A DNA stretch of 6,100 nucleotides, taken from an uncultured Paraglaciecola sp. Its GTDB lineage: Bacteria; Pseudomonadota; Gammaproteobacteria; Enterobacterales; Alteromonadaceae. The position numbers were made by a program, and so were the translations under genes. Positions within the stretch are counted from its first letter, which is position 1; each line of letters opens with the position of its first letter. The stretch covers positions 1 through 6,100 of the forward strand of contig CAJQKX010000219.1 in NCBI GenBank assembly GCA_905479025.1. The letters run 5' to 3'. A model generated the notes under the pieces. That model worked only from the letters and a program-made list of their open reading frames with translations, searched no databases and was not told the DNA's origin. Positions 1-5,270 of the stretch are shown here, one piece after another.

Positions 1-233
1 CTGTCGGTGGGCTTAAGGATACCGTGATAGATTTGGCAGAAGACCCAGGCAGTGCGACTGGGTTTGTATTCGAACAGCCCGATAGCAGCGCATTGCTATC
101 ATGTATAGAGCGTGCATTACTGTTTTATCATGAGTTGCCTAAGGCTCTTGAGTTAACCCAACAGCGAGCTATGCATAGTCGTTTTACGTGGGAAGCCGCC
201 GCACAAGACTATCAAGCACTGTATTTGAGCTAA
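1..233 (+). CDS. glgA: Glycogen synthase, C-terminal end (partial, 5' end outside window)
   Basis: The frame is open from base 3 to the TAA at 231-233 and gives 76 residues. It begins VGGLKDTV, the GGLxDTV signature of the C-terminal Rossmann domain of bacterial GT5 glycogen synthases, which lies close to the ADP-glucose site. It continues with an ATGFVFE segment (about residues 18-24), a helical stretch and an FTWEAAAQDYQALY ending, all in the usual order for GlgA C-termini. The family transfers glucose from ADP-glucose to the growing alpha-1,4-glucan in the cytoplasm. Only the last sixth or so of the protein is visible, so catalytic residues of the N-terminal domain cannot be checked. A GTG at 24 is inside the conserved motif and is not a start. 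No convincing terminator follows. Identification is from motifs only; another GT5 synthase is the main alternative. Confidence 0.88.
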   Translation, partial: VGGLKDTVIDLAEDPGSATGFVFEQPDSSALLSCIERALLFYHELPKALELTQQRAMHSRFTWEAAAQDYQALYLS

Positions 234-591
234 AAGGATGACAAAAGACAGACAGAGTTATTTTTTTGGTCTGATAACAGCAGCTTATGGATTGCCATCC
301 AAATGTTTGTAGATTTTGGAAAGGTAGAATGTATGATTAAATCTTGTAGTTAAAAAAGATGACCTTACCTGTGTTGTTTTTAAAGTACAAAAGGTGATGT
401 TATCTGCATTTTCTTTAGGGCCGTTAAAGGTATGAGAAACTGTAACGAAAAAGTTGAATTTATAAAATAACATGTTGCACATTTAAAGACGGGTAGAAAA
501 ACATCAAAAGTTAGTAAGGCATTTTGACTTTACTCAGGTATTGATTTTTTGCAGTAGAAAATATTAGTAAATTTAGTCTACTAGTTGAATT

Positions 592-619
592 TTGAACGTT
601 TATGTATCAATGACATAAA
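592..619 (+). promoter_or_regulatory. Possible sigma-70 promoter for the sensor kinase
   Basis: TTGAAC (592-597, four of six bases matching TTGACA) is separated by 16 bases from CATAAA (614-619, four of six matching TATAAT). Transcription would begin near 626, leaving a leader of about 30 bases before the ATG at 658. Both hexamers are weak matches and the region is AT-rich, so this is only a candidate. Confidence 0.25.
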
Positions 620-627
620 TTAAACGT
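596..627. repeat. Imperfect inverted repeat upstream of the sensor kinase
   Basis: ACGTTT (596-601) followed by ATGT (602-605) is mirrored by ACAT (613-616) and AAACGT (622-627). The two arms differ by five extra bases (AAATT) in the right arm. It lies about 30 bases upstream of the kinase start and overlaps the possible promoter, so it could be an operator or a leader hairpin. AT-rich DNA gives such repeats by chance, so confidence is low. Confidence 0.3.
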
Positions 628-657
628 GGTCAGATTAAGGAACACGTAACGAGCATT

Positions 658-2282
658 ATGGCATCAGACACTAAATTTTTAATCTATAAAAAGCCTGTTC
701 ATATCGGTAGTCATGGCGATTACATCCATATCATTTATTTTGTTTTCTAGTGTTAATTTGTATAATCAAATCAGTACTTATAGACAATCCTTGTAAGAAA
801 ATGTTTTGATTTTTTCCAATATGATTGGTCAAAGTGCATTAAAATCCATGATTAACGATGAAGGTTTGGTTGAAGAACAAAACCTGATGGCGCTCGCTGC
901 ATCCAAAATCATTGAAAATGTACATATTTACAAAATTCTGGACCAGAAAACCACTCACTTTTTTGCTAGCTACAATAAAAAGGTATTGCGCCTGTAAAAG
1001 CCAAATTTGATCAGATAGAAGCACTGGCTAAAACTAAAGTGACGGGCGGTGTGATAGAGATTATTCGACATATTTTTAATAATGAAGACGTGTATCTCCG
1101 CGCTTCAACACAAACATTAGAAAACCTGATTGCCGAGTCAATTATGGTCACCTTAAGTGTGTTGTTGATTGGTTTGCTAATGTATTTTACTTTAAAACTG
1201 CAAAGTGCAATTTCTGCTCCTATTATGTTTTGGTGAAATTGGTGCAACGTATTACGCGGCAAAGGGATTATTTAAGCCGAACAGAGATGCACGGCATTAA
1301 AGAATTAGATATTTTAGGTGGGGCGTTCAACAATATGCTATGACTCACCCAAGAACATATGGAACCGCAAACTGAAGTAGAATCTGAACAAGTTAAATTT
1401 GAGTTTGGAGGAAAAAGTACAGTAACGCACCATGGCTATAAAAGAAGCCAATAATGAATTAATCCAAACACTAGAGAAACTTCACCAGTTTCAACGACAA
1501 ATGGTGCAAAACGAAAAAATTGCATCCTTGTGCGACATGTTTACCGGTGTAGCTCATGAGGTTAATATTCCAGTTGGTCTTGGCGTTACTGCTTTCACTA
1601 TGATGTTAGATAGATTATCTGATACGCATAAAGTTTTTGAAGAAAAAATACTAAAAGCCAGTTCTTTGTCGAAATTTATTACTGAGAGTGAAGAAAACCT
1701 CAATATTACCTATCGTAATTTGAATCGGGCAGCCGAGCTGATTTCAAGCTTTAAACAAGTAGCGGTTGACCAAGCCTCAGAAAACAATGGCGTTTTCTCC
1801 TTTGCCAAGTTGATGGACGAAATATTAATGTCGGTAAGGTCTAAGTTAAAAAAAGTCAATCATTTGATCCATGTGAATTGTGCAGATAACTTAGTGGTTG
1901 AATCTAAAACTGGGCCAATTAACCAAATTATGATCAATTTAATAATGAATTCTATTATTCATGGTTTTGAACACGTAGATAAAGGCCAAATAGATATTAT
2001 CATTGAATCTGTCGATGACAATAAAGTGAGTATCGAATTTAAAGACAACGGCAAGGGTATTCCAGAACATTTACAAAAGCGTATCTTTGATCCTTTCGTC
2101 ACCACTAACGTTGGTCAAGGGTTAGTGGACTGGGTATGCATTTAGTTTATAATTTAGATACACAAACCCTAAACGGCTCGATCTTTATTGTAAGTGAGGA
2201 AGGTAAGAGCGTTCAGTTCAGGATTTTATTCCCTGTCAAAATGGTCGATATCAACAAATTACATAGTAGTTCTTTTATGTAA
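658..2282 (+). pseudogene. Decayed membrane sensor histidine kinase (multiple frameshifts and stops)
   Basis: Joining the three forward frames rebuilds one kinase. It starts at ATG 658 (MASDTKFLIYKK), shifts +1 in the A-run near 688-692, and continues into TM1 (SLFISVVMAITSISFILF). A TAA at 794 interrupts RQSL/ENVLIFSN. The sensor region follows, with a -1 shift in the A-run near 977-981. TM2 (IMVTLSVLLIGLLMYF) lies at about 1141-1188. A -1 shift near 1227 leads into a HAMP-like segment (LVKLVQRITRQRDY to LGGAFNNML) that is cut by TGA at 1341. A +1 shift near 1407 and a TAA at 1423 precede the kinase core (1432-2120). A -1 shift near 2121-2123 then leads to SGLGMHLVYN and the natural end at TAA 2280-2282. 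In life it would autophosphorylate on His and sense a periplasmic signal. The sensor region may be CHASE8-like, which is a guess. With at least eight lesions, sequencing error is unlikely. It is not ArcB-like, and its former partner is unknown. Confidence 0.9.
1432..2145 (+). pseudogene. Open kinase-core fragment of the decayed sensor kinase (HisKA plus HATPase)
   Basis: This is the longest uninterrupted piece of the broken kinase: 237 codons from ATG 1432, though the ancestral protein ran in from upstream (RTM before AIKEANNEL), so the ATG is internal. A coiled-coil lead-in (LIQTLEKLHQFQRQMVQNEK) precedes the H-box, AHEVN, with the phospho-accepting His at residue 42 (CAT 1555-1557). The flanks are altered from the usual pattern: IASLCDMFTG where MASLGDMVAG is typical, and EVNIP where EVNTP is typical. 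The N-box (NLIMNSIIHG, about residues 167-176), the D-box (DNGKGIP) and the F-box (FDPFVTT) are present. The G-box is broken: one base is lost after GQG, so this frame reads LVDWVCI and stops at 2143-2145. A product would lack membrane anchoring and the G-box, so kinase activity is not expected. A gene caller may list it as an ATP-binding protein. Confidence 0.75.
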
Positions 2283-2333
2283 ATGCATAAAAATTAATTA
2301 TATATGCTACTTTAGTTGGATAAAACACTGATT

Positions 2334-2363
2334 TTTAGATATTTTCTGATAAACTTTTATAAA
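2334..2363 (+). promoter_or_regulatory. Possible arcA promoter
   Basis: TTTAGA (2334-2339, four of six to TTGACA), an 18-base spacer, and TATAAA (2358-2363, five of six to TATAAT) lie in the 102-base gap between the kinase remnant and arcA. Transcription would start near 2370, giving a short leader of about 15 bases. The gap is very AT-rich, so other hexamer pairs are possible (for example TTGGAT 2316-2321 with GATATT 2338-2343). Confidence 0.35.
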
Positions 2364-2384
2364 AATCCTAACCAGGCGTGAAAC

Positions 2385-3092
2385 ATGCAGACTCCTAACG
2401 TATTAATTGTTGAAGATGAAGTGGTAACACGTACCACCCTTAAAAGCTTGTTTGAAGCAGAAGGGTATAATGTATTTGAAGCCGAACATGGTGAACAGAT
2501 GCATGATATCTTCGCAAACAACACTATTAACCTGGTCATTATGGATATCAATTTACCCGGTAAAAATGGCTTGCTTTTGGCCCGCGAAGTCCGTGGCCGT
2601 AAAAATATTGGTTTGATATTCTTAACCGGCAGAGATAACGATGTAGATCGCATCTTAGGTTTAGAAATTGGTGCTGATGATTATCTTACTAAACCTTTCA
2701 ATCCACGAGAATTGACTATACGCGCACGTAATTTATTGACGCGAACATCTAACAGTAACGAAGATGATGATTTACCAAGTCGTGTAGGTTTTAACGGTTG
2801 GATATTAGACAGCGATAGTCGTAGCCTTATCTCTCCTAGCAGCAAAGAGTTTCGTTTGCCACGAAGTGAATTTCGAGCATTGCATTTGTTTTTGAACAAC
2901 CCGGGCAAAATTTTGACACGTGAACAACTCATAATGGAAATGACTGGCCGTGAGTTGCGCCAAAATGACCGCACAGTTGACGTGACTATCCGTCGTATTC
3001 GTAAACACTTTGAGTCAGAAGTGAATGCCGATGATTTGATAGTGACTATTCATGGTGAAGGTTATCGCTTCTGTGGTTCTTTAGATTCATAA
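2385..3092 (+). CDS. arcA: ArcA, aerobic respiration control response regulator (OmpR family)
   Basis: 235 residues, close to the 238 of E. coli ArcA, with long near-identical stretches (MQTPxx[81 protein letters not shown]). The receiver domain (about 1-120) keeps the acidic pocket (E10, D11), the phospho-acceptor D54, T81 and K103. The OmpR-type winged helix covers about 135-232. An acidic linker (NEDDD) joins them and is shorter than in E. coli. In enterobacteria, phospho-ArcA, fed by the ArcB sensor, represses respiratory and TCA genes and activates others under low oxygen. ArcB is not in this window, and the adjacent broken kinase is a different type. The ATG at 2385 has a modest AGG (2374-2376) 8 bases upstream. 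The gene is intact, which fits a global regulator under selection, and it is followed by its own terminator. Confidence 0.97.
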   Translation: MQTPNVLIVEDEVVTRTTLKSLFEAEGYNVFEAEHGEQMHDIFANNTINLVIMDINLPGKNGLLLAREVRGRKNIGLIFLTGRDNDVDRILGLEIGADDYLTKPFNPRELTIRARNLLTRTSNSNEDDDLPSRVGFNGWILDSDSRSLISPSSKEFRLPRSEFRALHLFLNNPGKILTREQLIMEMTGRELRQNDRTVDVTIRRIRKHFESEVNADDLIVTIHGEGYRFCGSLDS

Positions 3093-3112
3093 TTGCTGGT
3101 TGATATGTTTTT

Positions 3113-3138
3113 ATAAAGCTCCCTTGGGGGCTTTTTTA
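3113..3138 (+). terminator. Rho-independent terminator after arcA
   Basis: A hairpin pairs AAAGCTCC (3115-3122) with GGGGCTTT (3127-3134), with one T-G wobble and a four-base loop (CTTG). The T-run at 3132-3137 supplies both the last pairs and the U-tract. It lies about 20 bases after the arcA stop and separates arcA from the downstream operon. Confidence 0.85.
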
Positions 3139-3142
3139 TTGT

Positions 3143-3164
3143 CTTAAGTTTTACTTAAGTTTTA
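3143..3164 (+). promoter_or_regulatory. Tandem CTTAAG direct repeat: PmrA/QseB-like response regulator box
   Basis: An 11-base unit, CTTAAGTTTTA, occurs twice head to tail (3143-3153 and 3154-3164), followed by ACTT. The spacing puts two CTTAAG hexamers five bases apart, one helical turn. OmpR-family regulators bind such tandem half-sites, and the PmrA (BasR) and QseB boxes in enterobacteria are of the CTTAAG-N5-CTTAA type. The repeat overlaps the expected -35 position of the promoter for the tlpA-like operon, as in activator-dependent promoters. The repeat is seen directly; the identity of the regulator is inferred. ArcA also uses tandem half-sites at 11-base spacing, but with a GTTAA core, so it is a less good match. 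Confidence 0.6.
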
Positions 3165-3175
3165 ACTTCTAGAAT
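3147..3175 (+). promoter_or_regulatory. Likely promoter of the TlpA-DUF4266-DUF3570-ApbE operon
   Basis: TAGAAT (3170-3175) matches the -10 consensus at five of six bases. Seventeen bases upstream, the -35 position (3147-3152, AGTTTT) is a poor match and falls inside the tandem CTTAAG element, which suggests that an activator is needed. Transcription would start near 3182, only about 10 bases before the preferred ATG at 3193. The mRNA would then be nearly leaderless, which agrees with the lack of a Shine-Dalgarno sequence there. Confidence 0.5.
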
Positions 3176-3192
3176 GATTGCAAATTATCTTC

Positions 3193-3693
3193 ATGGCCAA
3201 TAATTTGCGACACTTCCTATTAAGTATGCTGCTTACCCTCATCAGCATCACACCATTATCTTTAAGTTTTGCGCAGGAGATTGCAGCTCCAGATTTTGCT
3301 ATCTCTCACGATCAGTTACCTAACAAACTATCTGATTTAAATGGACAAGTCGTGTATCTCGACTTTTGGGCTAGTTGGTGCAAGCCATGTCGTAAGTCAT
3401 TTCCCTGGATGAACCAGATGCAACTTAAATATGCTGAAAAAGAATTGCAGATTATTGCCATCAATTTAGACGCTGAAGCTACTTTGGCGAAAGCTTTTTT
3501 AGATAAAGTACCTGCATTAGTCCCCATTGTTTATGACCCCAAAGGCAAGATCGCTAACATCTATCAATTATTGGGCATGCCAAGCAGTTATTTAATCGAT
3601 AAAAAAGGCAATGTTCGTTTTGCAGATAAAGGGTTTTTCACCCGCACTCAACCCTTATACGAACAAGAATTAGCCTTACTACTTAACGAATAG
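3193..3693 (+). CDS. Secreted thioredoxin-like protein, TlpA/ResA family
   Basis: 166 residues from ATG 3193. A signal peptide is clear: a short basic start (MANNLRH), a hydrophobic core (about 8-24) and a probable cleavage site after SFA (about residue 27). The mature part is a compact thioredoxin fold: an APDF lead-in, VVYLDFWASWCKPC with the redox pair C63 and C66, a central insertion strand (LQIIAINLDAE), and GMPSSYLID with the cis-proline P130. TlpA/ResA proteins are periplasmic thiol oxidoreductases that usually reduce specific partner disulfides. A likely partner here is the Cys-tailed lipoprotein encoded next (inference). An in-frame TTG at 3178 would add five residues (MQIIF); neither start has a good ribosome binding site, and ATG gives the cleaner signal peptide. 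This is the first gene of the operon; its TAG stop overlaps the next gene's ribosome binding site. Confidence 0.9.
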   Translation: MANNLRHFLLSMLLTLISITPLSLSFAQEIAAPDFAISHDQLPNKLSDLNGQVVYLDFWASWCKPCRKSFPWMNQMQLKYAEKELQIIAINLDAEATLAKAFLDKVPALVPIVYDPKGKIANIYQLLGMPSSYLIDKKGNVRFADKGFFTRTQPLYEQELALLLNE

Positions 3694-3696
3694 GAG
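3691..3696 (+). promoter_or_regulatory. Ribosome binding site of the DUF4266 gene, overlapping the tlpA-like stop
   Basis: TAGGAG is a strong Shine-Dalgarno match placed 9 bases before ATG 3706. Its first three bases are the stop codon of the thioredoxin-like gene, so the two genes are tightly packed and probably co-transcribed. Confidence 0.8.
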
Positions 3697-3705
3697 TCGC
3701 CAGTT

Positions 3706-3930
3706 ATGTTTAAAAAAGCACGAATTACCGTCGTAATTATGCTGTTTACTCAGCTTGTTGGTTGCGCCAACCTTGGAGTACAGTCATGGGAGCGTGATTT
3801 GTTAGCCAAAAAAGAAATGACGTTGGACGCCGAGGGTATCGACCTTGGTTTAGATGATCATATTTATTTTAGTAAAGAGGCCACCAGTGGAGGTCGTGCT
3901 TTTGCTGGTGAAGGTTGTGGATGCAACTAA
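3706..3930 (+). CDS. Small DUF4266-family lipoprotein with Gly-Cys-Gly-Cys-Asn tail
   Basis: 74 residues. A basic start (MFKKAR) and a hydrophobic stretch lead to a lipobox, LVGC, with the lipidated Cys at residue 20. The next residue is Ala, not Asp, so sorting to the outer membrane is expected under the usual Lol rule. The mature part is only about 55 residues: a WERDLLAKKEM segment (28-38), LDDHIYFSKEATSGGR (49-64), and a glycine-rich end with Cys at 71 and 73 just before the last Asn. This pattern is what I recognise as DUF4266, a family of unknown function found beside DUF3570. The two tail cysteines could bind a metal, form a disulfide handled by the thioredoxin-like protein, or be modified; none of this is shown. 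It has a strong ribosome binding site (TAGGAG) and overlaps the next gene by 10 bases. Confidence 0.85.
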   Translation: MFKKARITVVIMLFTQLVGCANLGVQSWERDLLAKKEMTLDAEGIDLGLDDHIYFSKEATSGGRAFAGEGCGCN

Positions 3931-5243
3931 TATCGAAAAGTCACATAGTCAAAAATAACAAGACAGTTGCCAATGTAAATACGGCACTCGCAGCTGCTGC
4001 TTGTGCACTATTGGGCACATCCCCAATCGTTCAGGCAGATGAAAGTGTATGGGAAATGGATACGGCCCTACTGTATTATGGTGAAACGGATAGAGTCACC
4101 GCAGTTGAAGGTGTATTTTCTGCTAAAAAAGATTTTGGTGATGAGCATATCTTTTCTGGCAAAATCGTTGTTGATTCACTCACTAGGGCTTCAGCGTCAG
4201 GCGCCGTTGTTCAACTAAACGCACAAACTTACACGCGTCCCTCAGGTAAAGGACAATATGTTATTGATGTAGGTGATATACCCCTAGACGATACTTTTCA
4301 CGATACCCGTGTGCAACTTGAAGCACAATGGACACAACCTCTTTGGAACGATATGCGTGGTAGCACAGGGGTGCATCTTTCGAAAGAATATGACTACCTA
4401 TCTATTGCGGTTAATGGCTCTCTTACCAAAGACTTTAATCAGAAAAATACCACGGTATCCGCTGGATTATCTTTAGCTTTTGACACTATCGATCCCGAAG
4501 GTGGACGCCCCGTAGCTTTTTCTGAAATGGTAATCGATGAGGGTCAATTCGCTAATGAAGAAGCTTATCAAGCTGCTTTTGATGCCACAAGACAGAAAGA
4601 TACCGATGATAAGACAACGGTAGATTTGATGTTTGGGGTAACCCAAATTATCAACCGTAGAATGTTGATGCAATTTAATTATGGCTACTCAATGTCCGAT
4701 GGTTATCACACCGACCCCTTTAAGGTATTAAGTGTAGTCAATGACAAAGGGTTAACTCAGTCGTTAGTTCATGAGGACAGGCCTACAGAGCGCACTCGCC
4801 ATAGTTTTTATTGGCAAACAAAGTATGCCTTGGATAGCGGTGTTGCGGATATCTCTTATCGATACGCCACCGATGACTGGGACATCAATTCCCATACAAT
4901 TGATTCTCGATTACGCTTCAATTTGAGTGACAATACTTATATTCAGCCACATTTTAGGTATTACCAACAAGGTGCCGCTGAGTTTTATCAACCATTTTTG
5001 ATAAAAGGTATAACGCTGCTTACATTTGCTAGCTCAGATTATCGTTTAGGTGAAATGACAGCTTACACCTTAGGCATTAAATATGGTGTAAAAATGGCAA
5101 GTGGCAACGAATGGGCATTTAGATTGGAATATTATCAACAAGATCCTAAAAACGCTGATTTCGAAGCTCCCGGAATGTTGCAACAACTCGACTTATACCC
5201 CAGTGTGAAGGCTGTGATTGCACAAGTCAGTTATAGCTTTTAA
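3921..5243 (+). CDS. DUF3570-family outer-membrane beta-barrel protein
   Basis: 440 residues from ATG 3921. The N-terminus has a long polar lead, a hydrophobic stretch (TALAAAACALLG, about 21-32) and a probable signal peptidase I site after VQA (residue 39). The mature protein has many alternating hydrophobic strands and ends in AQVSYSF, the aromatic C-terminal signature read by the BAM machinery, so an outer-membrane barrel is likely. WEMDTALLYYGETDRVTAVE (about 44-63), FSAKKDFGDE and VVDSLTRAS are conserved stretches I associate with DUF3570. Function is unknown. An SGAVV stretch (93-97) recalls the S-G-A-T/S sites flavinylated by ApbE enzymes but lacks the acceptor Thr/Ser. ATG 3921 is preferred over TTG 3915 because AAGG lies at 3911-3914; it overlaps the lipoprotein gene by 10 bases, which points to translational coupling. 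The gene is intact. Confidence 0.85.
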   Translation: MQLISKSHIVKNNKTVANVNTALAAAACALLGTSPIVQADESVWEMDTALLYYGETDRVTAVEGVFSAKKDFGDEHIFSGKIVVDSLTRASASGAVVQLNAQTYTRPSGKGQYVIDVGDIPLDDTFHDTRVQLEAQWTQPLWNDMRGSTGVHLSKEYDYLSIAVNGSLTKDFNQKNTTVSAGLSLAFDTIDPEGGRPVAFSEMVIDEGQFANEEAYQAAFDATRQKDTDDKTTVDLMFGVTQIINRRMLMQFNYGYSMSDGYHTDPFKVLSVVNDKGLTQSLVHEDRPTERTRHSFYWQTKYALDSGVADISYRYATDDWDINSHTIDSRLRFNLSDNTYIQPHFRYYQQGAAEFYQPFLIKGITLLTFASSDYRLGEMTAYTLGIKYGVKMASGNEWAFRLEYYQQDPKNADFEAPGMLQQLDLYPSVKAVIAQVSYSF

Positions 5244-5258
5244 AATAAAGCTTTGCCT

Positions 5259-5264
5259 TAAGGA
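5259..5264 (+). promoter_or_regulatory. Ribosome binding site deciding the TTG start of the ApbE gene
   Basis: TAAGGA sits 6 bases before TTG 5271, an ideal spacing. The other candidate start, ATG 5316, has no purine-rich sequence at a useful distance and lies in a hairpin loop, so the TTG is preferred. Confidence 0.7.
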
Positions 5265-5270
5265 CTGCCT

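Larger units (their letters stand above)
234..657. other. AT-rich gap with no supported gene
   Basis: This stretch between glgA and the broken kinase is AT-rich, with stop codons frequent in all forward frames. A minus-strand reading frame over 285-482 (65 codons) shows no recognisable motif and no ribosome binding site I trust. A 24-codon frame starting at ATG 238, right after glgA, has AAAAGG directly abutting the ATG with no spacer and no recognisable product. No terminator hairpin with a T-tract was found after glgA. The right end (about 585-657) holds an imperfect inverted repeat and a possible promoter. The gap could be the worn remains of an older gene, but nothing in it is recognisable. 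Confidence 0.5.

Noticed and set aside
249..273. CAGAC/GTCTG inverted repeat with a T-run as the glgA terminator
   Set aside because: The T-run is in the loop, not after the stem, and the stem is five pairs.
238..312. 24-codon frame starting at ATG 238, directly after glgA
   Set aside because: The AAAAGG touches the ATG with no spacer, and the peptide resembles nothing I know.
285..482. Minus-strand reading frame of 65 codons in the gap after glgA
   Set aside because: No recognisable motif, no trusted ribosome binding site or promoter, and low-complexity AT-rich codons; it looks like chance.
658..2282. Reading the broken kinase as several separate small genes or as programmed frameshifting
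   Set aside because: Shifts occur in both directions, at many places, along with plain stop codons and without shift-stimulating structures; decay of one gene is simpler.
2357..2653. Minus-strand reading frames over arcA (also 2681-2974 and 2805-3008)
   Set aside because: They are antisense shadows of the well-conserved arcA gene.
3174..3203. Nine-codon upstream frame (ATG 3174) overlapping the thioredoxin-like start, as a regulatory leader peptide
   Set aside because: It begins inside the predicted -10 element, so it is probably not transcribed, and it has no ribosome binding site.
4003..4218. Second forward frame and a minus-strand frame (4473-4673) within the barrel gene
   Set aside because: Out-of-frame shadows of DUF3570 with no family resemblance.
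5235..5252. AGCTTT/AAAGCT inverted repeat over the stop codon of the barrel gene as a terminator
   Set aside because: Only six mostly A-T pairs and no T-tract after it.
5257..5262. Isolated CTTAAG sites (here and at 12-17) as further response regulator boxes
   Set aside because: Each is a single hexamer without the 11-base tandem partner; one is in glgA coding sequence.
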